A DNA stretch of 45,670 nucleotides from Nostoc sp. B(2019) (GCF_010091925.1 NZ_WVID01000015.1:193805-239474), one strand, 5' to 3'; counted from the first letter of the stretch, positions 1 through 8,468 are shown. Notes: a model not told the origin generated them from the letters alone. Numbers and translations: made by a program.

Positions 1-78
1 CCGTCAACGAGTATTTGAACTGGATGAATCCACCTCTGAACTCCGTTGACGAGTATTTGAACTGGATGAATCCACCTC
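1..78. repeat. 42-bp tandem direct repeat, two copies visible
   Basis: Positions 1-36 and 43-78 are the same 36-nt unit with two differences near the start (CCGTCAACGA versus CCGTTGACGA). They are separated by TGAACT, giving a 42-nt period. The array touches the window edge, so more copies may lie upstream. The period is 14 codons and some frames stay open across both copies. No start codon or recognisable protein is present, so I call it a repeat and not a gene. Confidence 0.8.
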
Positions 79-130
79 GAAGATTGAAATGTTTAGCCCT
101 GGCGAAGGTTATTCGGGGCTATACAGACAA

Positions 131-207
131 AACCCATCTTCGTGGGTTCCAAATTCTTTGAGTCCGCGCAGGCGGACTTGGTTTGTGTAGCCGCGATTTC
201 TAATCGC
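131..207. repeat. Cluster of three short hairpins (dispersed-repeat type)
   Basis: Three inverted repeats follow one another: AACCCA/TGGGTT (131-148), AGTCCGC/GCGGACT (161-178) and GCGATT/AATCGC (193-207). The block is GC-richer than the DNA on either side. Its sequence style matches the multicopy structured repeats common between genes in Nostoc-type genomes. That resemblance is from memory and was not searched. Confidence 0.6.
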
Positions 208-746
208 CAGGTATATTTGCAAAAGTAAGATGCTCCCCTTCCACACACCAATAGAATAAAACATTTACTATGAGCTATAGCTATATTTAGAAACGTATGC
301 ATACATACAGACAGCAAATCCTAAAAGAAAATAAAGAAACTTGTTTTTTGCCTAACCAAATAATAAGATACTAATAGTAATACGATATACAGAATATTGA
401 TTTTTAGTTTCATCTACCTCATATTTGAGTGCATCTGAGTACAGCTTAATATATTGCAAAATATCTTGCTTAAATGTTTTCAAAGTCTTACAGGTAAAGT
501 TTCTTGTAGCGAGTACAGAAATTCTTAAACCCTATCCCAAAAATACTAGTACCCCCATCATTAAACACTAGCACCCCTACCCCAAGACAAATTTTAAATT
601 TATCTTAAGTCGGGGTTTGGGCGTTTGAGTACAACCTTAATCAATTCAATAAATCCAATCGGCATTGGGTTTGCTGTCTAGTTGGAAGTCGCCTGATATA
701 AGCATAAAAATAGCAGATGGCTCTTTTAACCAGATAGACAGTACCG
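208..746. other. AT-rich leader region before cysE, no gene seen
   Basis: About 540 bases without a convincing reading frame. The minus-strand frames here (93-317, 641-874) have no family resemblance or ribosome site. The only signal I could pick out is the GTA-N8-TAC box at 377-390. The stretch probably holds the promoter and a long leader for cysE. Confidence 0.5.
377..390 (+). promoter_or_regulatory. Candidate NtcA-type box upstream of cysE
   Basis: GTA ATACGATA TAC is an exact match to the GTA-N8-TAC consensus of the nitrogen regulator NtcA. It lies about 357 bp before the cysE start. A clear TAN3T -10 hexamer at the usual 22-nt distance is not evident, the nearest being CATATT around 420. 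A match of this length can occur by chance in AT-rich DNA, so this is only a candidate. Confidence 0.3.
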
Positions 747-1508
747 ATGCAACAGTCCTTTGACAGTATCAGCGATCGCCAGACTATCAAAACGCAGAAT
801 TCTGCACATACATCCCTGCTGAAAAATCTCCTCTCTGGCGTTTTTTTTGAGCCATTATTGAGTGATTTTCGCATTATTTTTGAGCGCGATCCCGCAGCAC
901 GTAATTGGCTAGAAGTCGTGTTTTGCTACCCTGGATTGCACGCATTATGTTTGCATCGTCTCGCTCACTGGTTACACTGTCGCGGAGTGGGTTTCATCCC
1001 TCGCTTAATTTCTCATATCGGGCGGTTTTTGACGGGAATTGAAATTCACCCAGGTGCAGAGATTGGTCAGGGTGTGTTTATCGATCACGGGATGGGTGTT
1101 GTGATTGGCGAAACTGCGATCGTGGGAGACTACACACTGATTTACCAAGGCGTCACCCTTGGCGGAACTGGGAAAGAAAGCGGTAAACGTCATCCCACCG
1201 TGGGCAAAGATGTTGTGATAGGCGCGGGTGCAAAGGTTTTAGGAAATATACAAATTGGCGATCGCGTCCGTATTGGTGCTGGCTCAATTGTTTTACGCGA
1301 AGTCCCCAGCGATCGCACTGTTGTAGGGGTTCCGGGGCGGATTCTTTCCCGCAATGACGCCAGTCTCAATCCCCTAGAACACGGAAAGCTAACCGATTTA
1401 GAAGCAACTGTGATTAGCTCGTTGCTCTCGCGCATTGAGCAACTTGAACAACAACTACAAACCTTAAGAGTCAAGAGTCAAGAGTCAAAAGTCAAAAGTC
1501 AAAATTAA
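747..1508 (+). CDS. cysE: Serine O-acetyltransferase
   Basis: Transfers acetyl from acetyl-CoA to L-serine, the committed step of cysteine synthesis. The 253-aa protein has the SATase helical part ([16 protein letters not shown], from residue 39) and then the left-handed beta-helix of hexapeptide repeats. The catalytic region [18 protein letters not shown] and [16 protein letters not shown] are present. The ATG at 747 has a weak ribosome site; a TTG at 858, just before SDFRIIF, is an alternative start that would match shorter family members. The last dozen residues (about from RVKSQESK to the end) are encoded by a 7-bp tandem repeat and are probably not ancestral. The gene lies upstream of nifVZT in the same direction and may feed sulfur to Fe-S cluster synthesis. 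Identity is sure; the start is less sure. Confidence 0.95.
   Translation: MQQSFDSISDRQTIKTQNSAHTSLLKNLLSGVFFEPLLSDFRIIFERDPAARNWLEVVFCYPGLHALCLHRLAHWLHCRGVGFIPRLISHIGRFLTGIEIHPGAEIGQGVFIDHGMGVVIGETAIVGDYTLIYQGVTLGGTGKESGKRHPTVGKDVVIGAGAKVLGNIQIGDRVRIGAGSIVLREVPSDRTVVGVPGRILSRNDASLNPLEHGKLTDLEATVISSLLSRIEQLEQQLQTLRVKSQESKVKSQN
1468..1502 (+). repeat. STRR heptamer array (GAGTCAA/AAGTCAA x5) inside the 3' end of cysE
   Basis: Five head-to-tail heptamers: three GAGTCAA followed by two AAGTCAA. They encode the repetitive tail of CysE. Related motifs (GGACTTTTGAC, GACAAAGGACAAATG) continue after the stop codon up to about 1572. Confidence 0.85.
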
Positions 1509-1578
1509 TTACTCTGGACTTTTGACCGTGGACTTTACCAGGCGTGAATCAAGAATTTTTGACAAAGGACAAATGATT

Positions 1579-1833
1579 ATGTTATCACCTTGTAGTTCTG
1601 ACGCATCAGGCGATCAAGTTTTGCAGATTCCTTTGAGCGATCGCTGGCGAATATATCACCGTTTGCAAGAGTTAATGATTAAAAGTTCCTGTCACCCCGA
1701 TGGTTCTTTGCGAGTGCAAGTAAATAATTTGCAAGAAGCAATTCTGATACGCAGTACAGTTATGCAATTTCTTGCGGCTCGCCACGAATTAGTGGACTGG
1801 CTAGAGCGGTGCTGGAATTACAGTGCTGAGTAA
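1579..1833 (+). CDS. Small conserved cyanobacterial protein of unknown function
   Basis: An 84-aa soluble protein with no catalytic motif that I recognise. The sequence (DRWRIYHRLQELMIKSSC, then LRVQVNNLQEAILIRSTV and a WLERCW end) looks like a compact alpha/beta fold with two tryptophan-rich helices. I chose the ATG at 1579 because AAAGGA at 1564-1569 is well spaced for it; an ATG at 1573 is also possible. The frame extends upstream to 1522, but that part is heptamer-repeat DNA. It sits between cysE and the nif genes in the same direction, so it may share their transcription, but no function should be inferred from that. Confidence 0.75.
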   Translation: MLSPCSSDASGDQVLQIPLSDRWRIYHRLQELMIKSSCHPDGSLRVQVNNLQEAILIRSTVMQFLAARHELVDWLERCWNYSAE

Positions 1834-2145
1834 TGAGTAGAACAGGAAAGATATTTTATTGAGTGTTTGGTGATAGCTAATCCACACACCATTAAGACTA
1901 AATTCATGATGCAAGCATTATTCCTCTTTGCACAGATGCATGAACCTCTAATAGATTCAGAAGTTGAAGTTACTGTCTGCTAGCAAATTTTGTTGCAGAC
2001 TGATAAAGGTTAACTTAATTTCGGATTTTGTCTAGTCTACTAAATCTGAAATTCTCATGACATATCCCGACGATTAAAAAAGCAAAATTACCAAGTAAGA
2101 CTTGGAATTTAAAGTTTTTAATTCTTACCTAGCTCAATAATTTGA
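1834..2145. other. 312-base intergenic stretch with an inverted repeat
   Basis: No gene is seen. It contains an imperfect inverted repeat of 12-nt arms, AATTTCGGATTT (2017-2028) and AAATCTGAAATT (2042-2053), with one mismatch. No T-run follows it, so a role as terminator is weak; an operator or a messenger leader structure is possible. Confidence 0.5.
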
Positions 2146-2352
2146 ATGTCCTATATGGCAACTCGTAACAGCGATATAAAATTCATTACTTTTTTGCACA
2201 ATGAACTCGAACTTACAAAAGCTGATATTGCTGTGGCGCTGCGACACCGTGAGTTAAATAATGGGCCGTTACCAATGCTCCTTTGGCAGTATGGGCTAGT
2301 TGACTTAGAGCAACTAGGACGAATTTTTGATTGGTTAGCCGAACAAGTTTAG
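2146..2352 (+). CDS. DUF2949 family small protein
   Basis: A 68-aa protein (65 aa if the second ATG at 2155 is used) with the pattern FLHNELELTKADIAVALRH followed by LPMLLWQYGLVDLEQLGRI and DWL. I recognise this as the cyanobacterial DUF2949 family, short helical proteins of unknown role. The second ATG (MATRNSDIKF) gives the more typical N-terminus. It precedes nifV in the same direction, an arrangement that I recall from other heterocystous cyanobacteria. No enzymatic motif is visible. Confidence 0.8.
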   Translation: MSYMATRNSDIKFITFLHNELELTKADIAVALRHRELNNGPLPMLLWQYGLVDLEQLGRIFDWLAEQV

Positions 2353-2434
2353 CTAATTTGCAACCTTGAGCTTTGAAGTGCATTTTCCTGGTTAGACTAC
2401 ACACCAATTATCTAGAAACTATGAGGTTACAACA

Positions 2435-2554
2435 ATGATTTCCACTTTAATTGCTGGATTTAGTCTTTTGCTTTGTTCAGGACTTATTAATAGCTACATC
2501 AGTTGCTTGCTACTCGAACAAATTTCAACTGACAACAGTAAAAAGAATTCGTAA
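2435..2554 (+). CDS. Very small predicted membrane protein (39 aa)
   Basis: ATG at 2435 opens a 39-codon frame ending with TAA at 2552-2554. It begins MISTLIAGFSLLLCSGLINS and has one hydrophobic helix of about 25 residues followed by a short polar tail ending in KKNS. A GAGG stretch lies 9-12 bases before the start. It sits between the DUF2949 gene and nifV on the same strand. A TM peptide with a ribosome site is plausible, but nothing else supports it and I do not recognise a family. Confidence 0.4.
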   Translation: MISTLIAGFSLLLCSGLINSYISCLLLEQISTDNSKKNS

Positions 2555-2724
2555 ATTATACCAGGTTTTGGTTCTTTGTCATACAGATGTGGTGTTCCTA
2601 ATTGGATAATAATTAAGAATGAAGAATACTGCATTATGAGTTGTGATATTTTTAGCATTTACCATCATTAGGAATTGTAGAGAGAAAGAATATTAGGAAA
2701 CATTCCGAGAGAGGGAAGTTTGCA

Positions 2725-3858
2725 ATGAATCAAATCATAATTAATGACACTACATTACGTGATGGCGAACAAGCAGCAGGTGTTGCCTTTAACTTACAAG
2801 AGAAAGTAGCGATCGCTAAGTTTCTTGACGCCATAGGTATTCCCGAATTAGAAGTCGGTATTCCGGCAATGGGTGAGGAAGAAATCCGCGCGATCTGTGC
2901 AATTTCTGACTTGGGTTTGCAAGCCAAACTCCTAGGCTGGAACCGCGCTGTCATATCAGATATTAAGGCTTCCGTAGCCTGCGGTCTGAACCGAGTGCAT
3001 ATTGCTATTCCCGTTTCTGGTATCCAAATCGCCGCTAAATTTCACGGTCAGTGGCGAGTAAGTTTGCAAAAACTCAAAGATTGCATCAGCTTCGCTGTCG
3101 ATAAAGGTCTTTGGGTAGCAGTAGGGGGAGAAGATTCCTCTAGAGCAGATGAAAACTTCCTCTTAGATGTAGCACTTTATGCCCAAGAATGGGGTGCATC
3201 AAGGTTTCGCTTCTGCGACACCGTAGGAGTTCTTGACCCTTTCACCACCTACACAAAAGTCAAGCGACTCGTATCAGCTTTGTTGATACCTCTAGAAATC
3301 CACACCCACAATGATTTTGGTCTAGCAACTGCTAATGCTTTGGCTGGTATTAAAGCTGGAGCTTCATCTGTTAATACCACAGTTAACGGCTTGGGCGAAA
3401 GAGCTGGCAATGCAGCCTTAGAAGAAGTTGTCATGGCTATCAAACGCATCTATGGCGTCGATTTGGGTATTGACACTCCCAGTTTGCTGGAATTATCTCA
3501 ACTCGTTGCTTCAGCATCCGGTGCTGACGTACCACCTTGGAAAGCGATCGTTGGTGAAAATACCTTTGCTCACGAGTCTGGTATTCACGCTCATGGCGTA
3601 ATGCAAAACCCCATCACCTACGAACCATTTGCACCCGAAGAAGTAGGTTGGGAACGGCGTTTAGTAGTAGGTAAACATTCTGGTCGGCATTTAGTATCTA
3701 GCCTGCTACAACAGCATGGTATTTTCTTGAACCCACAAGAAACCCAGTCTGTTTTAGACGCAGTGCGCCACCAGTCTGTACAGAAAAAACGCAGCTTGAC
3801 TACAGAAGAACTTTTGAATTTGGTACGAGAACAGAGGTATTCTCATGCAACGCGATGA
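2725..3858 (+). CDS. nifV: Homocitrate synthase NifV
   Basis: Condenses acetyl-CoA with 2-oxoglutarate to homocitrate, the organic ligand of the nitrogenase FeMo cofactor. The 377-aa protein is a TIM-barrel member of the HMG-CoA lyase/isopropylmalate synthase family. It shows the N-terminal [15 protein letters not shown] motif, the metal-binding [16 protein letters not shown] and the [16 protein letters not shown] signature, plus a C-terminal GKHSGRH segment. The length is normal for NifV, which lacks the LeuA regulatory domain. The start has a strong GAGGGAAG ribosome site at about 2711-2718. Its end overlaps nifZ by 14 bases, indicating one operon (nifV-nifZ-nifT). Confidence 0.96.
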   Translation: MNQIIINDTTLRDGEQAAGVAFNLQEKVAIAKFLDAIGIPELEVGIPAMGEEEIRAICAISDLGLQAKLLGWNRAVISDIKASVACGLNRVHIAIPVSGIQIAAKFHGQWRVSLQKLKDCISFAVDKGLWVAVGGEDSSRADENFLLDVALYAQEWGASRFRFCDTVGVLDPFTTYTKVKRLVSALLIPLEIHTHNDFGLATANALAGIKAGASSVNTTVNGLGERAGNAALEEVVMAIKRIYGVDLGIDTPSLLELSQLVASASGADVPPWKAIVGENTFAHESGIHAHGVMQNPITYEPFAPEEVGWERRLVVGKHSGRHLVSSLLQQHGIFLNPQETQSVLDAVRHQSVQKKRSLTTEELLNLVREQRYSHATR

Positions 3859-4132
3859 ATTAGAGCTTAACTTACCACCCGCTTTTGAAATCGGTGAAAA
3901 AGTCAGAGTTCGCAAACTGCTAAAAAATGATGGTACGTTTCCTGGTAAAGAAGTCGGACAAGTTTTAGCAAACAAGGGAGATATCGGCTACATAGCAAGT
4001 ATCGGCACATATTTGCAGACTTCCTATATCTATGCCGTGCATTTTTTGGAAACGGGGTTTGTCGTCGGCTGTAAGAAAAAAGAACTAGAATCTGTTGAGG
4101 GATCTCATGAAAGTAATGTTACGGATGAATGA
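3845..4132 (+). CDS. nifZ: Nitrogenase maturation protein NifZ
   Basis: NifZ helps form the second P-cluster of the MoFe protein in diazotrophs. The 95-aa product has the family pattern [20 protein letters not shown], then [23 protein letters not shown] and a [11 protein letters not shown] end, an SH3-like beta-rich fold. The start ATG lies inside the last codons of nifV and the end overlaps the start of nifT by 26 bases. This argues for translational coupling of all three genes. The short C-terminal tail ([13 protein letters not shown]) is encoded by the overlap region. Confidence 0.93.
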   Translation: MQRDELELNLPPAFEIGEKVRVRKLLKNDGTFPGKEVGQVLANKGDIGYIASIGTYLQTSYIYAVHFLETGFVVGCKKKELESVEGSHESNVTDE

Positions 4133-4310
4133 TGCCGGCAATTTAGTTGTCTATGTTGCTAAAAAAGACTTAGAGGAAGAAGTAGTTAAACAAACAGAAG
4201 GAAATGAGGGGAAAATTCTCACTTTAGCAAATGGCTGGGAATTAGAATTTCGTGATTTGCCAGATGCAGCAAATTTACCTCAAACTGTAGAAGCTAAACG
4301 CCTGGCATAA
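4107..4310 (+). CDS. nifT: Nitrogen fixation protein NifT
   Basis: A 67-aa protein matching NifT/Fix[25 protein letters not shown], later LTLANGWELEF. Small nif-cluster proteins of this family have no firmly assigned biochemical role. I chose the ATG at 4107 and not the in-frame ATG at 4095, because GAGG at about 4096 is the ribosome site and MKVMLR is the usual NifT beginning. It overlaps nifZ by 26 bases and is followed by a terminator-like hairpin at 4389-4406. Confidence 0.93.
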   Translation: MKVMLRMNDAGNLVVYVAKKDLEEEVVKQTEGNEGKILTLANGWELEFRDLPDAANLPQTVEAKRLA

Positions 4311-4388
4311 AATTTTGATCCGACAGTAAAGAGAGAAGGTAAAAGATAAAAAACAGATTTTTCCTTCTTTCTTTGGATGAGCGAAATT

Positions 4389-4412
4389 ACCCCATTAGAT
4401 TGGGGTTTATTA
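4389..4412 (+). terminator. Candidate terminator after nifT
   Basis: Stem ACCCCA (4389-4394) with TGGGGT (4401-4406) and a 6-nt loop, followed by TTATTATTTTAT. It is about 80 bases after nifT and just before the next gene start at 4426/4435, so it could also act as an attenuator for that gene. Confidence 0.5.
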
Positions 4413-4434
4413 TTTTATATTTTGAGTGACGAAC

Positions 4435-4971
4435 ATGGGTGACAAATATCTGACTTTATCGGAATTAAATGTTGAGGGACAGTTATTAGGTTTTGTTGGT
4501 GATGAACCAGGAAAATATAAATACTTACAATTAGCAGTTCCATCTGGAAGTGTGCAAGTTAAACTTCCTAAAGAGTTACGCCGTTCTTTGACATCGTTAG
4601 TACCTGGTGAGCAAATTCGCGTTTGTGGTCATAGTAAATTAAATCCACACACAGGTAAAATTAAACTTAAAGCTTATCGGGTAACATCAATGGGTGTTTG
4701 CCCAATTCCAGATTTGCCACCTCAGCCCAAAGCCAGGATTATGGTGTGTCAAAAGTCTGGTTGTATGAAGCGTGGCGGCAAAGGGTTATTATCAGAATTA
4801 GAGAAAACTTTGTGCGATCGCGGTTTATTAGATAAAGTCAAAATTGAACATACAGGTTGTCAAAAATGCTGCGGTAGCGCCCCTAATTGTGTTTTGCAGC
4901 TTGGTAAAAAGAAATACAAAAATATTCATCCAGACGCGATCGCATCTTTGCTAGAAAACCACTTCACTTAA
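4435..4971 (+). CDS. Two-domain protein with C-terminal thioredoxin-like [2Fe-2S] ferredoxin domain
   Basis: About 178 aa from the ATG at 4435; a GTG at 4426 (181 aa) is the alternative. The N-terminal half (about residues 5-90) is beta-rich with VPGEQIRVCGHSK, resembling an OB-like fold. The C-terminal half begins MVCQKSGCMKRGG and later has GCQKCCGSAPNC, the four-cysteine spacing of shethna-type thioredoxin-fold [2Fe-2S] ferredoxins as found in HoxE/NuoE-like domains. It is therefore a likely electron carrier or redox sensor. It follows nifVZT in the same direction, which suggests a link to nitrogenase electron or Fe-S traffic, but this is inference. A hairpin terminator follows at 5002. 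Confidence 0.8.
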   Translation: MGDKYLTLSELNVEGQLLGFVGDEPGKYKYLQLAVPSGSVQVKLPKELRRSLTSLVPGEQIRVCGHSKLNPHTGKIKLKAYRVTSMGVCPIPDLPPQPKARIMVCQKSGCMKRGGKGLLSELEKTLCDRGLLDKVKIEHTGCQKCCGSAPNCVLQLGKKKYKNIHPDAIASLLENHFT

Positions 4972-5001
4972 GTTGCAAAGATAATTGTAATTTAATTTTA
5001 C

Positions 5002-5037
5002 AGGTGGAAGGGGTTAGCTCCTATTCCACCTATTTTT
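5002..5037 (+). terminator. Rho-independent terminator
   Basis: AGGTGGAA (5002-5009) pairs with TTCCACCT (5024-5031), with a further GG/CC pairing inside the loop, then ATTTTTAG. It is 30 bases after the stop of the [2Fe-2S] protein gene. Confidence 0.8.
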
Positions 5038-5085
5038 AGTGTAAAAGGTTAAGATGCAAATAACTCTACATATTCCGTAGTTGTT

Positions 5086-5697
5086 ATGAGCCTAACCACT
5101 GCTAAACGCTTTACCATAGCTGAATATCACCGGATGGCAGAACTCGGCTTCTTTAAGGAGGATGATCGAGTTGAGCTAATTAAGGGTGAAATTTTTTACA
5201 TGGCAGCAAAAGGTACACCACATTCAGTTTGTGAAACACTTCTGTTTAAGGCGTTAATCCAACTTTTGGTAGACCGCGCCTTAGTGCGAGGGCAACAACC
5301 AATTATTATCCCTGAGTACAGTGAACCTGAACCAGATTTAGCCATAGTTCGTAATGTCGATGATGACTACCTTTCTGCTCATCCCAGCCCATCTGACATA
5401 TTACTCTTAATAGAGATTGCTGATTCCTCCTTGAAATATGACCAAGAGGTAAAATTACTTCTTTATGCAGAAGCGAATATCTCTAATTATTGGATATTTA
5501 ATTTAGTAGATAATTCTTTGGAATGCTACAGTGAGCCTTATCAAGATTTGCAGGGTAAATTTGGTTATCGCAGCAAGTTAATTAATCTGCCCAATGAATC
5601 AATTAATCTGCCATTTTTCCCTGATTTAGTTCTCGATTTATCTAAAGTTTTTCCAGGAGATGTCAGAGGCAATCGCTTAAATATACATAACACATAA
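5086..5697 (+). CDS. Uma2 family (DUF820) putative restriction-type endonuclease
   Basis: A 203-aa PD-(D/E)XK nuclease-fold protein. The N-terminus (FTIAEYHRMAELGFF, DDRVELIKGEI) and the core (PEYSEPEPDLAIVR, then LLLIEIADSSLKYDQEVKLL LYAEA and NYWIFNL) match the Uma2 family, which is greatly expanded in filamentous cyanobacteria. Predicted active-site residues are D84, E110 and K123. The target and role of these proteins are not established; many copies are stand-alone, as here. It has its own promoter region after the terminator at 5002. Confidence 0.88.
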   Translation: MSLTTAKRFTIAEYHRMAELGFFKEDDRVELIKGEIFYMAAKGTPHSVCETLLFKALIQLLVDRALVRGQQPIIIPEYSEPEPDLAIVRNVDDDYLSAHPSPSDILLLIEIADSSLKYDQEVKLLLYAEANISNYWIFNLVDNSLECYSEPYQDLQGKFGYRSKLINLPNESINLPFFPDLVLDLSKVFPGDVRGNRLNIHNT

Positions 5698-5906
5698 TTC
5701 ATCAAAAAATCAGGTTTTTTATTCTGTAGCTTACTTCCCCTAATATGTTACATATCCTGCGATAAACAAGCTATGTGCAGCGTCTCGCTCTACAAGAAAG
5801 AATCTCATAGATGTTTCGCTAACCTTTGGGAACGCTTTCAGCGATCGCTCAACATGATATTAGAACTCTTGCATAAATAGTGCTAATGCTTAATTAAATT
5901 TATTCT

Positions 5907-6812
5907 TTAGGATTTCTCTATCCAATTATCAATAAAATTGGTGAGTTCTGAACTTTCATCTTTAAACTTTCTTGCAAATAGCATCTCACCACTTCCATAG
6001 ACATTATTTTCTATAATTTTATCCATCTTTTTCAACCTCTGTAACTGTTCCATATTGATGAACCCTGGATGTTCAACACTTTTCCACTCTGTAAAAGTCA
6101 AATTCATTGCAACTTTTGTTCGGAATTGTGAATTACCTATAATTGTATGAAAAAATGTTTCATCAGGTGTCAATGTATTTTTGAAAAACTTCACTATTTT
6201 GGGATTTGTTTCGATGAACCATAAGATATGGTGACATGCATCTGCTGATAACGCCCACCATTGACTTCCTGCATAAGGCTTGAGATTTCCCAGAGCTTTT
6301 TTGTAATCACGTTTCCAACGTAGAACTTTGTTGATTACAACTGCAAATATTCTTATTACTGTGCGATAAAAGCTATTCTTATAAAGAGTCTGTGGGTTGT
6401 ACTTATAAAGTCTATCTAGAAGCTTGCCTACTTCTTGATTTGGCATTTCAACTAAATTGATAAACTCCGTTCCAGACCTTTGGCTAAGATAGTCATTTAT
6501 ATAGTTTGCGCTCTTTAAAGGATAATCACTGCCACTAATTAAAATTAGATAATCAAATTTATTTTGACTACTCAACGCTTCTCGGATTAAGTTTATAGTA
6601 GCCTGTACTATAGAAAACTCACCCCAATAAATAGATACCCGGTCTTGAATAAACGTCACATTTTGATAATTAATTTTTTCTTTAAAGAGTGAGTTGTCAC
6701 TCTTGCGATCTATATGTATGAAGAAATGAACATTAGGGCTATTAAGAGCATCAATCAACTTGCATAAGTGGTTGGGCGTATTATGTGCCAATACCAAGTA
6801 AGCTAAATTCAT
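5907..6812 (-). CDS. GT14 (core-2/I-branching type) beta-1,6-N-acetylglucosaminyltransferase-like protein
   Basis: A 301-aa protein beginning MNLAYLVLAHNTPNHLCKLI and followed by FFIHIDRKSD, VSIYWGEFSIVQATINLI and LILISGSDYPL. These are the hallmarks of the Branch family (GT14). The segment GSQWWALSADACHHIL and TPDETFFHTII complete the conserved core. Bacterial members probably add sugars to exopolysaccharide or cell-surface glycans; acceptor and donor cannot be read from the sequence. It is isolated, on the minus strand, with nearby DNA rather AT-rich. The substrate assignment to GlcNAc is by family name only. Confidence 0.85.
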   Translation of the reverse strand: MNLAYLVLAHNTPNHLCKLIDALNSPNVHFFIHIDRKSDNSLFKEKINYQNVTFIQDRVSIYWGEFSIVQATINLIREALSSQNKFDYLILISGSDYPLKSANYINDYLSQRSGTEFINLVEMPNQEVGKLLDRLYKYNPQTLYKNSFYRTVIRIFAVVINKVLRWKRDYKKALGNLKPYAGSQWWALSADACHHILWFIETNPKIVKFFKNTLTPDETFFHTIIGNSQFRTKVAMNLTFTEWKSVEHPGFINMEQLQRLKKMDKIIENNVYGSGEMLFARKFKDESSELTNFIDNWIEKS

Positions 6813-6969
6813 GATATTTCCTTATAAATGACTTCTTATTAAAGCATCCATAGAAGTATACAGGCATCGCACTGAGATTATAAACAAAATTTGTATTAGA
6901 AGCATTATGTGGCAAGACGAATACTAAATATGTTAAATTTAGGATTTTCTTCAATACAAAGCGCTATGA

Positions 6970-6992
6970 ATGGTGAGAACGAACCTCACCAT
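6970..6992 (-). terminator. Hairpin after the acyltransferase gene
   Basis: ATGGTGAG (6970-6977) pairs perfectly with CTCACCAT (6985-6992), with a 7-nt loop, directly behind the minus-strand stop at 6998. No good U-run follows on the minus strand, so efficiency is uncertain. Confidence 0.45.
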
Positions 6993-6997
6993 CCTAA

Positions 6998-8386
6998 TTA
7001 AATCAAAGCTTCCAACGCCTGCTGCAAATCATTAGTCACCTCAGCAACAGATTGCTTTGCACTCAAGCGATTTTCTTTATATACAGGATAACGCTCAGAA
7101 ATAGATATGGGTTTACCGACAGTTATTTTTACCTGTTGCTTACCCAACTGCGGACGCTGAAAAGCTTTGTTACCCTTGATACGAGTAATCATCTGCCATA
7201 ATATTAAAGTTGTCTCAGCAAACCTTTCTACTGTCGGTTTTTCACGGATGTAATTACCGGAAACTGCAACAAAACTTTCTACTAAGCGCATGTGCCACAT
7301 CCGCGCATTTGCTTCTTCAGCAACGCGATCGCCTAAAGCACGTTCTATAGAAGATAATGCTTTTATATCCTTAAATTCTTCTCTAAATATATAATTCCAA
7401 CCAGCTTGCTCTACCCGCCGACAGCGGTCATTTAAATTGCCTCTTGGCTGCAAATCAAAATACTGCTCTGATATTAATAATGCTACATTCAACAAAGCTT
7501 GCAATCGATGTGCTAGTGCTTCATTTCTATCTTGAATTTCCCCAGTTACAATCTTGGCATCTGGCAGTTTTTGATGATAAAACCGTGTGTAAAATTGTTC
7601 CATCAGCGAAAGTAAATGTTCTGCCAAAGTCAATAACTGGGGATAAAGCGACTCCACAGAAGCAATATTGCTTTGTTCCTCTGGATTCACAGGTAAACCA
7701 CTGGCCGCTTCCAATTCACTTAAAAGCTGAGCGATCGCTTCCCAAGGAGCATCAACGTAACTATACTTAATCCCAACTGGTACAATTAAAACCTGCTGGT
7801 CGCGTCCAGCTTTGTGCAAGTCTTCAGCACACCAAAAGCCTAATTGGGCGATACCAGGTTCCAGGGGGCTAATAATCTCCGATAGACCATTAGTAGCACC
7901 TTCTGGCGCAGCAGCCATCGGGAATTTCCCATTGGCAAACAAATCACGCGCCGAACGTAACCCCGTCCAGTCAGCCTTACCCCGCTGAATTGGCGTACCA
8001 CCTAAACGAGAAGCAATCCAACCAACATGGGAACCTGCCCATAGAGGAATGCCGCGATCGTAGATAAAATGAGCATGAACCGGAAGTTGTAGCGCTGTCC
8101 CCTGTCGTGCTACCTTTGGCACGAGTTGAGAAAACAAGTAGCTCAAACAAAATGGATCGTCAGTTTTGGGATGGCGAAATGCCAACATAAAACGGAGCTT
8201 ACCTTCCTGAAACTGGCGATAGAGATCTACCAAAACCTCTACGTTGTCTGCTTCAATTTGGGTAATAGATGTTTGCCAGTTTATCCAACTGGGTAGTAAC
8301 AGATGGACTACTTTTAATACCCACGGGTTAAACGCCGGAGGAATAAATTCTAAGGGTGCTTGTGCTTGATAAATCACATCTGACAA
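6998..8386 (-). CDS. PlsC-type 1-acyl-sn-glycerol-3-phosphate acyltransferase
   Basis: A 462-aa protein with the acyltransferase block I motif H72-P-K-T-D-D77 (HX4D, in FRHPKTDDPF) and block III PEGATNGLSE (about 161-170). It is expected to acylate a glycerolipid intermediate at the membrane. It is longer than ordinary PlsC (about 250 aa): residues 230-400 form an alpha-helical extension that I recall from a cyanobacterial/plastid group of these enzymes. The start at 8386 is set by MSDVIYQAQAP. It is divergent from proS, with 82 bases between the two starts. Confidence 0.85.
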   Translation of the reverse strand: MSDVIYQAQAPLEFIPPAFNPWVLKVVHLLLPSWINWQTSITQIEADNVEVLVDLYRQFQEGKLRFMLAFRHPKTDDPFCLSYLFSQLVPKVARQGTALQLPVHAHFIYDRGIPLWAGSHVGWIASRLGGTPIQRGKADWTGLRSARDLFANGKFPMAAAPEGATNGLSEIISPLEPGIAQLGFWCAEDLHKAGRDQQVLIVPVGIKYSYVDAPWEAIAQLLSELEAASGLPVNPEEQSNIASVESLYPQLLTLAEHLLSLMEQFYTRFYHQKLPDAKIVTGEIQDRNEALAHRLQALLNVALLISEQYFDLQPRGNLNDRCRRVEQAGWNYIFREEFKDIKALSSIERALGDRVAEEANARMWHMRLVESFVAVSGNYIREKPTVERFAETTLILWQMITRIKGNKAFQRPQLGKQQVKITVGKPISISERYPVYKENRLSAKQSVAEVTNDLQQALEALI

Positions 8387-8468
8387 AGTAGTTTTCTCCT
8401 AAAGTTGCGATTAGAAATTTTAGACTAACCGATTTTAGAAATTAGCGATTCTGGAAAGGGAATAAACG

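Noticed and set aside
1-78. CRISPR array suspected from direct repeats
   Set aside because: Only 6 nt separates the units; spacing and lack of variable spacers exclude CRISPR.
93-317. 74-codon minus-strand frame
   Set aside because: Cysteine-rich odd product that runs through the hairpin repeat block; no family resemblance.
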